The notes beneath the pieces were generated by a model. It was not told the DNA's origin and did no database searches. It saw nothing but the letters and a program-made list of their open reading frames with translations. The position numbers were made by a program, and so were the translations under genes. A DNA stretch of 64,000 nt from Aromatoleum toluvorans (lineage in GTDB: Bacteria; Pseudomonadota; Gammaproteobacteria; Burkholderiales; Rhodocyclaceae): contig NZ_WTVN01000022.1 of assembly GCF_012910905.1 (NCBI RefSeq), positions 1 to 64,000 of the forward strand, read 5' to 3'. Positions 17,656 through 29,023 of this stretch are shown one piece after another; positions within the stretch are counted from its first letter, which is position 1, and every line of letters starts with the position of its first letter.

Positions 17656-18507
17656 ATGCCCGAATTTCTTCGCGATCCTGTCGCATTCACGTTCCTCGCA
17701 ACGCTTCTCGGCCTCTTCGTCGGCAGTTTCCTGAACGTCGTGATTCATCGCCTGCCGCGAATGATGGAGCGGGAATGGCACGCACAGGCAGCGGAGTTGC
17801 GCGATGAGCCGCCCCCCCAACAGGAGACGTTCAACCTTGCGACACCGCGCTCGCGCTGCCCGCACTGCGGGCATCTGATCACCGCGCTCGAGAACATCCC
17901 GGTCGTCAGCTACCTGATGCTGCGCGGACGCTGCCGCCACTGCGGGGCGCCCATCGGCCGCCGTTATCCCGTGGTCGAGACGCTGTCCGCCGTCCTGTCG
18001 GGCTACGCGGCCTGGCACTTCGGGGCGGGCCTTGCGGCACTCGGCGCAATGGCCTTCCTCTGGACCATGATCGCGCTCGCCTTCATCGATCTCGACACCC
18101 AGCTGCTCCCCGACAGTCTCACCCTGCCCTTGTTGTGGCTGGGCCTTGCCCTGAACCTGGGCGGCACCTACACGGATATCGCGACGGGCGTGGTCGGGGC
18201 GATGGCGGGTTACCTGTCACTGTGGTCGGTGTATTGGCTGTTCAAGCTGGCGACCGGCAAGGAAGGGATGGGCTACGGCGATTTCAAGCTGCTTGCGGCC
18301 ATTGGCGCCTGGCTGGGCTGGCAGATGCTGCCCATGACGATCCTGTTCTCATCGCTGGTCGGAGCGGGGGTCGGCATCGGGCTCATCGTGTTCGCACGCC
18401 ATGGCCGGAGCGTCCCGATCCCCTTCGGGCCCTACCTCGCGGGAGCGGGCATCCTGGCGCTGTTCTGGGGAAGAAGCCTCACGGAGCTGTATCTCGGCAG
18501 TTTCTGA
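17656..18507 (+). CDS. pilD: Prepilin peptidase / N-methyltransferase PilD
   Basis: A 283-residue polytopic membrane aspartyl protease that cleaves type IV prepilin leaders and methylates the new N-terminus. The cytoplasmic zinc module has both CxxC pairs (C68/C71 and C93/C96). The catalytic aspartates lie in FIDLDTQLLPD (D145/D147) and GMGYGDFKLL (D209), the GxGD motif. It is the last gene of the pilBCD operon. The usual neighbour coaE is absent here; an FmdB gene follows instead. Confidence 0.97.
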   Translation: MPEFLRDPVAFTFLATLLGLFVGSFLNVVIHRLPRMMEREWHAQAAELRDEPPPQQETFNLATPRSRCPHCGHLITALENIPVVSYLMLRGRCRHCGAPIGRRYPVVETLSAVLSGYAAWHFGAGLAALGAMAFLWTMIALAFIDLDTQLLPDSLTLPLLWLGLALNLGGTYTDIATGVVGAMAGYLSLWSVYWLFKLATGKEGMGYGDFKLLAAIGAWLGWQMLPMTILFSSLVGAGVGIGLIVFARHGRSVPIPFGPYLAGAGILALFWGRSLTELYLGSF

Positions 18508-18632
18508 GGCGGCAATTGAAGATCTGCGGCGAGCCCCCATATGGCAAATCGCTGGCGCCCCGCTTCAGGCGACTCACTTCTCGCCAATGCTGCGTTGCGC
18601 TAGACTTCACAGCTTGATTTCCGGAGGTTGCC

Positions 18633-18896
18633 ATGCCCATTTACGAGTATCGTTGCGACAGTTGCGGGTTCCAGAAGGAACACCTTCAGAAGATGAGCGA
18701 CGAGCCGCTCACCGTCTGCCCGTCGTGCAGCGCGAACAGCTATCGGAAGCAGCTCTCCGCTGCCGGCTTCCAGCTGAAGGGCACCGGCTGGTATGCGACG
18801 GACTTCAAGGGCGGCACTTCCGCGCCCGCAAAGCCGGCCGAATCCGCCAGCGCGCCGGCGGGTTGTGGCGGCGCATGCGCCTGCCACCCAGGCTGA
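18633..18896 (+). CDS. FmdB-family zinc-ribbon protein
   Basis: An 87-residue protein with an N-terminal zinc ribbon (MPIYEYRCDSCG; ligands C8, C11, C29, C32 in CDSC and CPSC). The C-terminus adds a second Cys cluster (GCGGACACHPG). FmdB was named as a regulator of formamidase/amidase genes, but most family members, including those next to DUF502 and aspS in betaproteobacteria, have no assigned role. A ribosome binding site GGAGG precedes the ATG by about 6 nt. Confidence 0.9.
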   Translation: MPIYEYRCDSCGFQKEHLQKMSDEPLTVCPSCSANSYRKQLSAAGFQLKGTGWYATDFKGGTSAPAKPAESASAPAGCGGACACHPG

Positions 18897-18911
18897 GGGC
18901 GATCGGCGCAC

Positions 18912-19538
18912 GTGAAAAAGTATTTCATCACCGGGCTGCTGATCTGGATCCCGCTGTCGATCACGTTCATGGTCCTGGCGTGGATCGTCGGCACGCTCGA
19001 CCAGATCATCGAATGGCTGCCCAAGGGCCTGCAGCCGCGGAACCTGCTCGGCTTCGACATTCCCGGTGCCGGCCTCGTGGTCGGCCTCGTCATCCTGCTC
19101 GGCACGGGCCTCGTCGCGGCCAACGTCATCGGGCAGAAGCTCGTGCGCTACTGGGAGGCGCTGCTCGCCCGCATTCCGGTCGTGAAGTCGATCTACTACG
19201 GCGTGAAGCAGGTTTCCGACACGCTGTTTTCCAGCTCGGGCCAGGCGTTTCGCAAGGCATTGCTCGTCCAGTATCCGCGCGAGGGGTCCTGGACGATCGC
19301 CTTCCTGACGGGCAAACCCGGAGGCGACGCCGCCAATCACCTCAACGGCGAGCATGTCAGCGTCTATGTCCCGACGACGCCGAACCCGACGTCCGGGTTC
19401 TTTCTCATGATGGCGAAGGAAGACGTGATCGAACTCGACATGAGCGTCGATGAGGCCTTGAAGTACATCATCTCGATGGGCGTGGTGGCACCTCCCAACC
19501 ACGTCACCCCAGCGCGCTCGGCGCTGCTGGTTGAGTAA
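18912..19538 (+). CDS. DUF502-family membrane protein
   Basis: A 208-residue protein from a GTG start 16 nt after the FmdB stop. Two hydrophobic segments (about 4-27 and 55-78) flank a short loop, followed by a soluble domain with the family segments [15 protein letters not shown] and [17 protein letters not shown]. Function is unknown. The FmdB-DUF502-aspS order is common in betaproteobacteria and suggests co-expression; the gap to aspS is 43 nt. Confidence 0.88.
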   Translation: MKKYFITGLLIWIPLSITFMVLAWIVGTLDQIIEWLPKGLQPRNLLGFDIPGAGLVVGLVILLGTGLVAANVIGQKLVRYWEALLARIPVVKSIYYGVKQVSDTLFSSSGQAFRKALLVQYPREGSWTIAFLTGKPGGDAANHLNGEHVSVYVPTTPNPTSGFFLMMAKEDVIELDMSVDEALKYIISMGVVAPPNHVTPARSALLVE

Positions 19539-19581
19539 CCCGCGGCCGCACCGGCCGCGCCTTCGTTTCGGAACTGAACCC

Positions 19582-21381
<1,800 letters not shown>

Positions 21382-21406
21382 ACGTCCGCACACATGGCAT
21401 TATCGG

Positions 21407-21440
21407 GGGCAGATGGGTGACCATCTGCCCTTTTTCTTTT
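21407..21440 (+). terminator. Rho-independent terminator after aspS
   Basis: A perfect 10-bp stem (GGGCAGATGG / CCATCTGCCC) with a GTGA loop is followed by TTTTTCTTTT. It lies 26 nt after the aspS stop and ends the FmdB-DUF502-aspS unit. Confidence 0.92.
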
Positions 21441-21555
21441 GCTCCCCTCCACCTGTCGGTACCCCGCAAGCACAAAAGCTACAGATTCTTCCCGACATTG
21501 CCGTAAGCTTCGGAAACGCCCCGTAGCGAAAAACCGAACCGCACCGAACGCGAAC

Positions 21556-23178
21556 ATGGCCGACCTCGAGCGACTGAATTTCCTCATCATAGAAAGCAAC
21601 CAGGGCATGCGCAGCCAGCTGCGTTCGATGCTCAACAGCTTCGGCATCGCCAACGTCAAGTTCGCACCGTCGGCCGCCATGGCGATCAGCCAACTGCGCG
21701 ACCGTCGCTACGACGTCATCCTGAGCGAGTACAACCTGGGTGACGGCCAGGACGGCCAGCACCTGCTGGAGGATCTGCGCAACAAGGAGATCATCCCGCT
21801 CGACACGCTGTTCATCATGATCACCGGCGAACGCAACTACGAGCGCGTGATGAGCGCCGCGGAACTCGCACCGGACGACTACATTCTGAAGCCGCTGACG
21901 CCCGACATGCTGCACATGCGGCTTCTCCGCGCGCTCGAAAAACGCGAAATCTTCCTGCCCGTGCATCGGCTGATCGAAACGGGGGAGACCCAGCAGGCGC
22001 TTGAACGGTGCATCGCCATGATGGAGTCCCATCCGCGCCACCGCATCGATTTCCTGCGCCTCCAGGCCGAGCTGCACGCCGCGCTCACGCAACCCGAACA
22101 GGCGGAAGCCATCTACCGCGAAATACTCGCGACCAAGGCGGTGCCGTGGGCACGGCTGGGGCAGGCGAAGATGCTGTTCGCGAAGAAAGACTATGCTGCG
22201 GCCGAGGAAATACTGAGCGCGCTGGTGGCGGAAAACAGCCGTTACGTCGATGCTTACGACTGGCTGGCCCGCACACGAGAGGAAACCGGCCGCATCCAGG
22301 AGGCCCGCGACGTGCTGGCGAGTGCAGTCGCGCTCTCGCCTCACCGCCTGAAGCGCCTGCGCCATCTCGGCAACGTCCAGCTCGCGGCCGGCGACGCAGC
22401 CGACGCCGAGCGGACCCTGGCCGAAGTGGTGCGCAAGGGCAAGTATTCCGATTTTCGGGACCCCGAAGATCATGTGCATCTCGTCCAGGCGCAGCTGAGC
22501 CAGGGGCGCACGGCGGAAGCGCAGGCGACGATCCGCGACCTCGAGTCCAGCATGGACGGCCTGGCGTCGACGCCCGTGTGCGCCTCGCTGTCGAAAGCCC
22601 TCTACCACACCCGCACGGGAGCCCCCGAGCTTGCCCAGGCGGCGCTGCAGGATGCCGTGCAGTCCGGAGCGGCCGTGTCTGCGCTGTCGATCGACATGAA
22701 GCAGGAACTGGTCAAGGCCTGCCTCGACAACCACCTGGAGGCGGCGGGCAGCCAGCTGGTGATCGACATCCTGCGCAACGCGGCGGACGAGCGCACCGTC
22801 GAAAGGACCCGCGCGATCCTGCGGGAGCGCGGACGCGGCGATCTTTCCAATGAACTGGAAGAGCGCGTCCACGCGGAAGTGCGCGGCCTCATCAGCGCGG
22901 GCGCGGACATGGTCAAGTCAGGCAACTTCGACGGCGCGGTGCGCGAGATGATGGCCGCAGTGCAGAAGATGCCGGGAAATCCGCACGTGCTGTTCAACGC
23001 TGCCCTCGCGGTATTGCGGCATATCGAGAATCGCGGATGGAACGAGCGCCTTGCGGCACAGGCACGCGGGTTGATCGCACGCACACGGCGCCTCGACCCG
23101 ACCAACCCCCGCCTCGAGGCGCTGAGCGGGTTCATGCAGCAGCTGGTCAGGAAATACAATCCGCGCCACGGCGGCTGA
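21556..23178 (+). CDS. Pseudo-receiver / TPR-repeat response-regulator-like protein
   Basis: A 540-residue cytosolic protein. Residues 6-125 form a CheY-like receiver, but the phosphoacceptor position in DVILSEYNLGDGQDG is Glu58 rather than Asp; the switch Thr90 and Lys112 remain. The rest is helical and repeats at about 34-residue intervals (e.g. AIYREILATKAVPWARLGQA, LAAGDAADAERTLAEVV), the pattern of tetratricopeptide repeats. Related receiver-TPR proteins normally have Asp there. No histidine kinase is adjacent. ATG 21556 gives the family N-terminus; the longer reading would start inside the aspS terminator region. Predicted role: phosphorylation-independent adaptor. Confidence 0.82.
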   Translation: MADLERLNFLIIESNQGMRSQLRSMLNSFGIANVKFAPSAAMAISQLRDRRYDVILSEYNLGDGQDGQHLLEDLRNKEIIPLDTLFIMITGERNYERVMSAAELAPDDYILKPLTPDMLHMRLLRALEKREIFLPVHRLIETGETQQALERCIAMMESHPRHRIDFLRLQAELHAALTQPEQAEAIYREILATKAVPWARLGQAKMLFAKKDYAAAEEILSALVAENSRYVDAYDWLARTREETGRIQEARDVLASAVALSPHRLKRLRHLGNVQLAAGDAADAERTLAEVVRKGKYSDFRDPEDHVHLVQAQLSQGRTAEAQATIRDLESSMDGLASTPVCASLSKALYHTRTGAPELAQAALQDAVQSGAAVSALSIDMKQELVKACLDNHLEAAGSQLVIDILRNAADERTVERTRAILRERGRGDLSNELEERVHAEVRGLISAGADMVKSGNFDGAVREMMAAVQKMPGNPHVLFNAALAVLRHIENRGWNERLAAQARGLIARTRRLDPTNPRLEALSGFMQQLVRKYNPRHGG

Positions 23179-23238
23179 CCGGAAAGCCTGAATCGTATGC
23201 GCCACAGCCCTGCAAGCGGGATGGCATCGGAGAATCAT

Positions 23239-23604
23239 TTGCGAGCATTGGTACTCAGACTGGCGCTGTTCGCGGCGACAGCACTCGCGGCACTCCCCGG
23301 ATGCGGTCGCGGACCGGACAATGCGACGGCGGCGAATGCGCTCCCGCCCGAGGCGGTTGCCACGCTGCGGCTGATCGACCGGGGCGGCCCCTTCCCTTAC
23401 CGCAAGGATGGCACGGTATTCCAGAACCGCGAGCGCCAGCTGCCGGACAAGCCGCGCGGCTACTACCGCGAATACACGGTGCCGACCCCGGGCGAGGATG
23501 ATCGCGGCGCACGGCGCATCGTCACCGGCGGCAATCCGCCCGAGGTGTATTACTACACCGGTGACCACTATCGCAGTTTCCGCCGGATCGAGTCGCAGCG
23601 GTGA
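23239..23604 (+). CDS. Secreted guanyl-specific ribonuclease (barnase / RNase Sa type)
   Basis: A 121-residue exported RNase. The C-terminal half matches the microbial N1/T1 family: YYREYTVPTPG with E78, GARRIVTGG with R92/R93, and YYTGDHYRSF with H110, the general base, phosphate-binding and general acid residues. TTG 23239 is preferred because GGAGAA precedes it and it leads straight into a signal peptide (MRALVLRLALFAATALAAL); ATG codons at 23197 and 23221 would add a polar extension. A Cys at 22 follows the hydrophobic segment, but the lipobox is poor (ALPGC). The barstar gene follows at once, so the toxin is paired with its inhibitor. Confidence 0.88.
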   Translation: MRALVLRLALFAATALAALPGCGRGPDNATAANALPPEAVATLRLIDRGGPFPYRKDGTVFQNRERQLPDKPRGYYREYTVPTPGEDDRGARRIVTGGNPPEVYYYTGDHYRSFRRIESQR

Positions 23605-23618
23605 TGCGGGAGGAATCG

Positions 23619-24062
23619 ATGGTTCAGGAAAATCGACTGGCCGCGAGGCTGCACAAGGCGTCCGGTGCGGGGGCGTATCATTTGCCCGCTGACGGCGGAG
23701 CCGCCATCGCCGCCGCCGCCGCCGCGGCAGGCCTCGGCGTGGCTCATGTCGACCTGCAGGGTTGCCAGGACAAGGCCGAGTTCCTGCGCCGCGTTGCAGC
23801 AGCGTTGCGTTTTCCCGCATGGTTCGGGCACAACTGGGACGCGCTCGCGGATTGTCTGACCGACATGAGCTGGTGGCCGGCCGACGGCCATGTGCTGATC
23901 CTCGCCCATGCGGATCGTTTTCGCGCCGCCGCGGAAAAGGATTTCCTGCAGGCGCTGGAGATCCTTGGCGAAGCCGCGAGCGAACGAGCAGCGGACGGCG
24001 TACCTTTCTGGATCTTCGTCGGCCTGACCGCCGACGGACTCGCCCACCTGCGCAGGTTCTGA
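23619..24062 (+). CDS. Barstar-family ribonuclease inhibitor
   Basis: A 147-residue cytosolic protein with the barstar core: a short beta strand (VAHVDLQGC), a helix (KAEFLRRVAAALRFP), then WFGHNWDALADCLTDMSWW, in which the acidic patch (D-x-L-x-D-C-L-T-D) normally plugs the RNase active site. It starts 14 nt after the RNase stop; the ATG at 23619 is chosen because GGGAGGA at 23608-23614 is a near-perfect ribosome binding site, better than the in-frame ATG at 23604. An alanine run near the N-terminus is encoded by a GCC repeat. Six nucleotides separate it from nudB. Confidence 0.9.
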   Translation: MVQENRLAARLHKASGAGAYHLPADGGAAIAAAAAAAGLGVAHVDLQGCQDKAEFLRRVAAALRFPAWFGHNWDALADCLTDMSWWPADGHVLILAHADRFRAAAEKDFLQALEILGEAASERAADGVPFWIFVGLTADGLAHLRRF

Positions 24063-24068
24063 CACGCG

Positions 24069-24533
24069 ATGACCTACAAACGGCCGGTGTCGGTGCTCGT
24101 GGTCGTGCACACCGCGGCCTTCGACATCCTGTTGCTGGAACGCGTGGCACCGCCGGGGTTCTGGCAATCGGTGACGGGGAGCCTGGAGGCGGGCGAGACG
24201 CCCGCCGAGACCGCGTTGCGGGAACTGCGCGAGGAAACGGGCATCTCGGCCCGGCCGGAGCACCTTGTCGATTGGCACCACTGCAACCGCTTCGTGATCC
24301 GCGACGAATGGCGCCACCGCTATGCGCCGGACGTTTCGCACAACACGGAGCATGTCTTCAGCCTGTGCGTGCCGGATGGCCAGGTGGTAACGCTCGCGCC
24401 CGACGAGCACGACGCCGTGCTCTGGTTGCCGCAGGAGGCCGCCGCGGCGAAGGTGTTCTCGTGGACGAACCGCGATGCGATCCTGCAGCTTCGCGAATAC
24501 TACCGCGGCAGCGGAGACCGCACACCCGGTTAG
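24069..24533 (+). CDS. nudB: Dihydroneopterin triphosphate pyrophosphatase NudB (Nudix hydrolase)
   Basis: A 154-residue Nudix enzyme. The Nudix box is complete: GSLEAGETPAETALRELREE followed by TGI (about residues 38-60). The protein starts MTYKRPVSVLVVVHTAAFDILLLER, the typical NudB N-terminus, and acts in folate synthesis by removing pyrophosphate from dihydroneopterin triphosphate. In relatives nudB often lies close to aspS; here the receiver-TPR and RNase/barstar genes have come between them. Confidence 0.9.
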   Translation: MTYKRPVSVLVVVHTAAFDILLLERVAPPGFWQSVTGSLEAGETPAETALRELREETGISARPEHLVDWHHCNRFVIRDEWRHRYAPDVSHNTEHVFSLCVPDGQVVTLAPDEHDAVLWLPQEAAAAKVFSWTNRDAILQLREYYRGSGDRTPG

Positions 24534-24586
24534 CTCCCGCCGCCCTGGCCGGTCGGCGCAAGCGCCTCCGGGGGCACGGTGCCGGT

Positions 24587-24615
24587 CTTGAAATGCCCCA
24601 TTCCGATTCTATATT
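24587..24615 (+). promoter_or_regulatory. Heat-shock-type promoter of hsp20
   Basis: CTTGAAA at 24587-24593 is the exact -35 consensus of sigma-32, and the same bases give TTGAAA, a good sigma-70 -35, 16 bp before TATATT at 24610-24615. A CCCCAT occurs only 2 bp after the -35, too close to be the sigma-32 -10. Dual recognition is possible. The leader to the ATG is about 30 nt and has GAGAGGAGA as ribosome binding site. Confidence 0.55.
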
Positions 24616-24653
24616 TGGGGTGAGAAGACCATGTTGCCGGAGAGGAGAAAGCC

Positions 24654-26088
<1,435 letters not shown>

Positions 26089-26099
26089 CGGCGGGCCCC

Positions 26100-26891
<792 letters not shown>

Positions 26892-27026
26892 CCGAGACAC
26901 ACAGTCCGGCTGCCGATCATTGCCCTGCACGGATTGCTGATCCACGGCCGCAGCGGTGTGCGGCGAACCTCCCCATTTCGGTCTCTGCCCTGCCGGCGAC
27001 GCCGGCATTGCCCGACCAGAGACCTT

Positions 27027-27278
27027 TCAGCGGGCGCAGAGACGGGAAACGAAGTCGACCACCGTACCGACCGTGGCGAAGGAACTGCCGTCGATCTCGT
27101 CGTCCGGCACCTCGATACCGAAGCGCTCCTCGATTGTGTGGATGACGGCGAGCACGGCCATCGAGTCGAGTTCGGGCACGCTGCCGAGCAGCGCCGTATC
27201 GGCGTCGAACTGCAAACCGCGGCCATCGAGGCTCAACACTTCGTCGAGCAGGGCCAAGACCTGTTCCTGGATGTTCAA
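27027..27278 (-). CDS. Acyl carrier protein, probably exosortase A-associated
   Basis: An 83-residue acyl carrier protein. The phosphopantetheine attachment site is Ser39 in GSVPELDSMAVLAV, and the protein has the acidic three-helix profile of the family. The start is TTG at 27278 (MNIQEQVLALL), supported by GAGG 8 nt upstream; the longer reading has no family similarity. It diverges from the AMP ligase and decarboxylase of the exosortase A-associated type, and in PEP-CTERM exopolysaccharide clusters these three genes occur together. Its role would be to carry an acyl group made by the ligase. Confidence 0.85.
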   Translation of the reverse strand: MNIQEQVLALLDEVLSLDGRGLQFDADTALLGSVPELDSMAVLAVIHTIEERFGIEVPDDEIDGSSFATVGTVVDFVSRLCAR

Positions 27279-27427
27279 GGCAAAAACCTCACTGCACCTA
27301 CCAACGTATTTTCCTGGGGCAACCGTCCGCGCGACGCGGAAGTCGCGCATTATACTTCCGGTCCATACCTGCCCGGCCCCCTCCGCGGCGGGAAAGAATG
27401 CGCAATGCCCACCCTGACGACCGCAAA
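27279..27427. promoter_or_regulatory. Divergent promoter region between acyl carrier protein and AMP ligase genes
   Basis: The 149-nt gap must drive both genes. On the plus strand TATACT (within GCATTATACTTCC, about 27350-27356) is a good -10 hexamer; the -35 is unclear. The plus-strand gene could start at ATG 27398 or at 27428. Confidence 0.4.
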
Positions 27428-29023
27428 ATGATGCCGACCGCCCTGCTTCACGACCTGATACGCGCCGCCGCGGTGCGCAATCCCGCACAAACGGCACTGA
27501 CACGCGGCACGCAAACTTTATCGTACGCGGAACTTGAAGCCCAGTGCGGTGCATTCGCGCGGGGACTGCTCGGGCTGGGCCTTGCGCGGGCAGAGCGCGT
27601 CGCGATCTACCTCGACAAGCGCATCGAATTCGTCGCCGCCGCTTTCGGGACGAGTACCGCCGGCGGGACGTTCGTGCCGGTCAATCCCCTGCTGAAGGGC
27701 GAGCAGGTCGGGCATATCCTGCGCGACTGCAACGTCCGCGTGCTGGTGACGAGCGCCGAGCGGCTCGCGCTGCTGCAGCCGGTGCTGGCGCAGTGCCACG
27801 ACCTGCGCCAGGTAGTGCTGGTCGGTACGCCGGCGGAGTCGCCGACGGTCGAAGGGGCGACCGTGCATCGCTGGAGCGAGCTTGCGGCCGCCCCCGCACG
27901 CGCCGGACATCGCGTGATCGACACCGACATGGCGGCGATCCTGTACACCTCGGGCAGCACCGGGCGCCCCAAGGGCGTGGTGCTGTCCCACCGCAACGTC
28001 GTCACCGGCGCGCGCAGCGTCGCGCAATACCTCGATAACGATGCCGGCGACACCCTGCTCGCGGCGCTGCCGCTGTCCTTCGACGCCGGCTTCTCGCAAC
28101 TCACGACGGCCTTCCACGCAGGCGCGCGCGTAGTGCTGATCGACTACCTGCTGCCGCGCGATGTGCTCAACGCAGTCGTGCGCGAGCGCGTGACCGGACT
28201 CACTGCGGTGCCGCCCCTGTGGATCCAGCTGGCGGGACTCGACTGGCCGGAGACCGTCGGTGAGCACCTCCGCTACATTGCCAACACCGGTGGGCGCATG
28301 CCCTTCGAGACGCTGAAAACGCTGCGCACCAGGCTGCCGCGCACCCGCCTCTTCCTGATGTACGGTCTGACCGAAGCCTTCCGCGCGACCTACCTGTCGC
28401 CCGAGGAGGTCGACCGCCGGCCCGATTCGATCGGCAAGGCGATCCCGAACGCCGAGGTGCTGGTGCTGCGCGAGGATGGCACGGAATGCGCGCCGAACGA
28501 ACCCGGCGAGCTTGTGCAGCGCGGCGCACTGGTCGGCATGGGCTACTGGAACGATCCGGAGAAGACCGCCGAGCGCTACAAGCCGCTGCCCGCCGGCATC
28601 GGCGGGCGCGACGCCGGGTTGATGCTCCCCGAGATCGCCGTGTTCTCGGGCGACACCGTGCGCCGCGACGAGGAAGGCTTCCTGTATTTCATCGGCCGGC
28701 GCGACGAGATGATAAAGACTTCCGGCTATCGCGTGAGTCCCACGGAGATCGAGGAGATCGTCTATGGCACGGGCCGCGTCGGCGAATGCGTCGCCTTCGG
28801 ACTGCCGCATCCGGCGCTCGGCCAGGCAATCTGCATCGTCGCAACACCCGCCCCGGGCACGACGCTCGACACGGCGGCGCTGCTCGCCGACTGCCGCGGC
28901 CGGATGCCCGCCTACATGGTGCCGGCATGCATCGAAGTGCGCAGCGGCCCCTTGCCGCGCAACCCCAACGGCAAGATCGACCGCAAGGCGCTCGCCGGCG
29001 AAATGCAGGAGGCCGCCCGATGA
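27428..29023 (+). CDS. Acyl-CoA ligase (AMP-forming), exosortase A system-associated
   Basis: A 531-residue adenylate-forming enzyme. The AMP-binding P-loop LYTSGSTGRPKGV, the A5 motif MYGLTEAFRATYLS, the A8 region FIGRRDEMIKTSGYRVSP and the catalytic C-terminal Lys in NPNGKIDRKAL are intact. It should activate an acid as acyl-AMP and load it on the divergently encoded carrier protein or CoA. The close linkage to that carrier and to the PLP decarboxylase identifies the exosortase A-associated subgroup. The start is uncertain: ATG 27428 gives MMPTALLHDLIRAAA, while ATG 27398 adds ten residues; neither has a strong ribosome binding site. Confidence 0.87.
   Translation: MMPTALLHDLIRAAAVRNPAQTALTRGTQTLSYAELEAQCGAFARGLLGLGLARAERVAIYLDKRIEFVAAAFGTSTAGGTFVPVNPLLKGEQVGHILRDCNVRVLVTSAERLALLQPVLAQCHDLRQVVLVGTPAESPTVEGATVHRWSELAAAPARAGHRVIDTDMAAILYTSGSTGRPKGVVLSHRNVVTGARSVAQYLDNDAGDTLLAALPLSFDAGFSQLTTAFHAGARVVLIDYLLPRDVLNAVVRERVTGLTAVPPLWIQLAGLDWPETVGEHLRYIANTGGRMPFETLKTLRTRLPRTRLFLMYGLTEAFRATYLSPEEVDRRPDSIGKAIPNAEVLVLREDGTECAPNEPGELVQRGALVGMGYWNDPEKTAERYKPLPAGIGGRDAGLMLPEIAVFSGDTVRRDEEGFLYFIGRRDEMIKTSGYRVSPTEIEEIVYGTGRVGECVAFGLPHPALGQAICIVATPAPGTTLDTAALLADCRGRMPAYMVPACIEVRSGPLPRNPNGKIDRKALAGEMQEAAR

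Noticed and set aside
23197-23238. Upstream ATG starts for the secreted RNase
   Set aside because: They would put 6-14 polar residues before the signal peptide, while TTG 23239 has GGAG at ideal distance.
24594-24601. CCCCATTC as sigma-32 -10 box for hsp20
   Set aside because: It begins directly after the -35 (2 bp spacing), whereas sigma-32 promoters need about 13-17 bp.
27398-27427. Ten-codon N-terminal extension of the AMP ligase
   Set aside because: No better ribosome binding site than at 27428 and the extra residues are polar and unlike the family start; kept as an alternative only.
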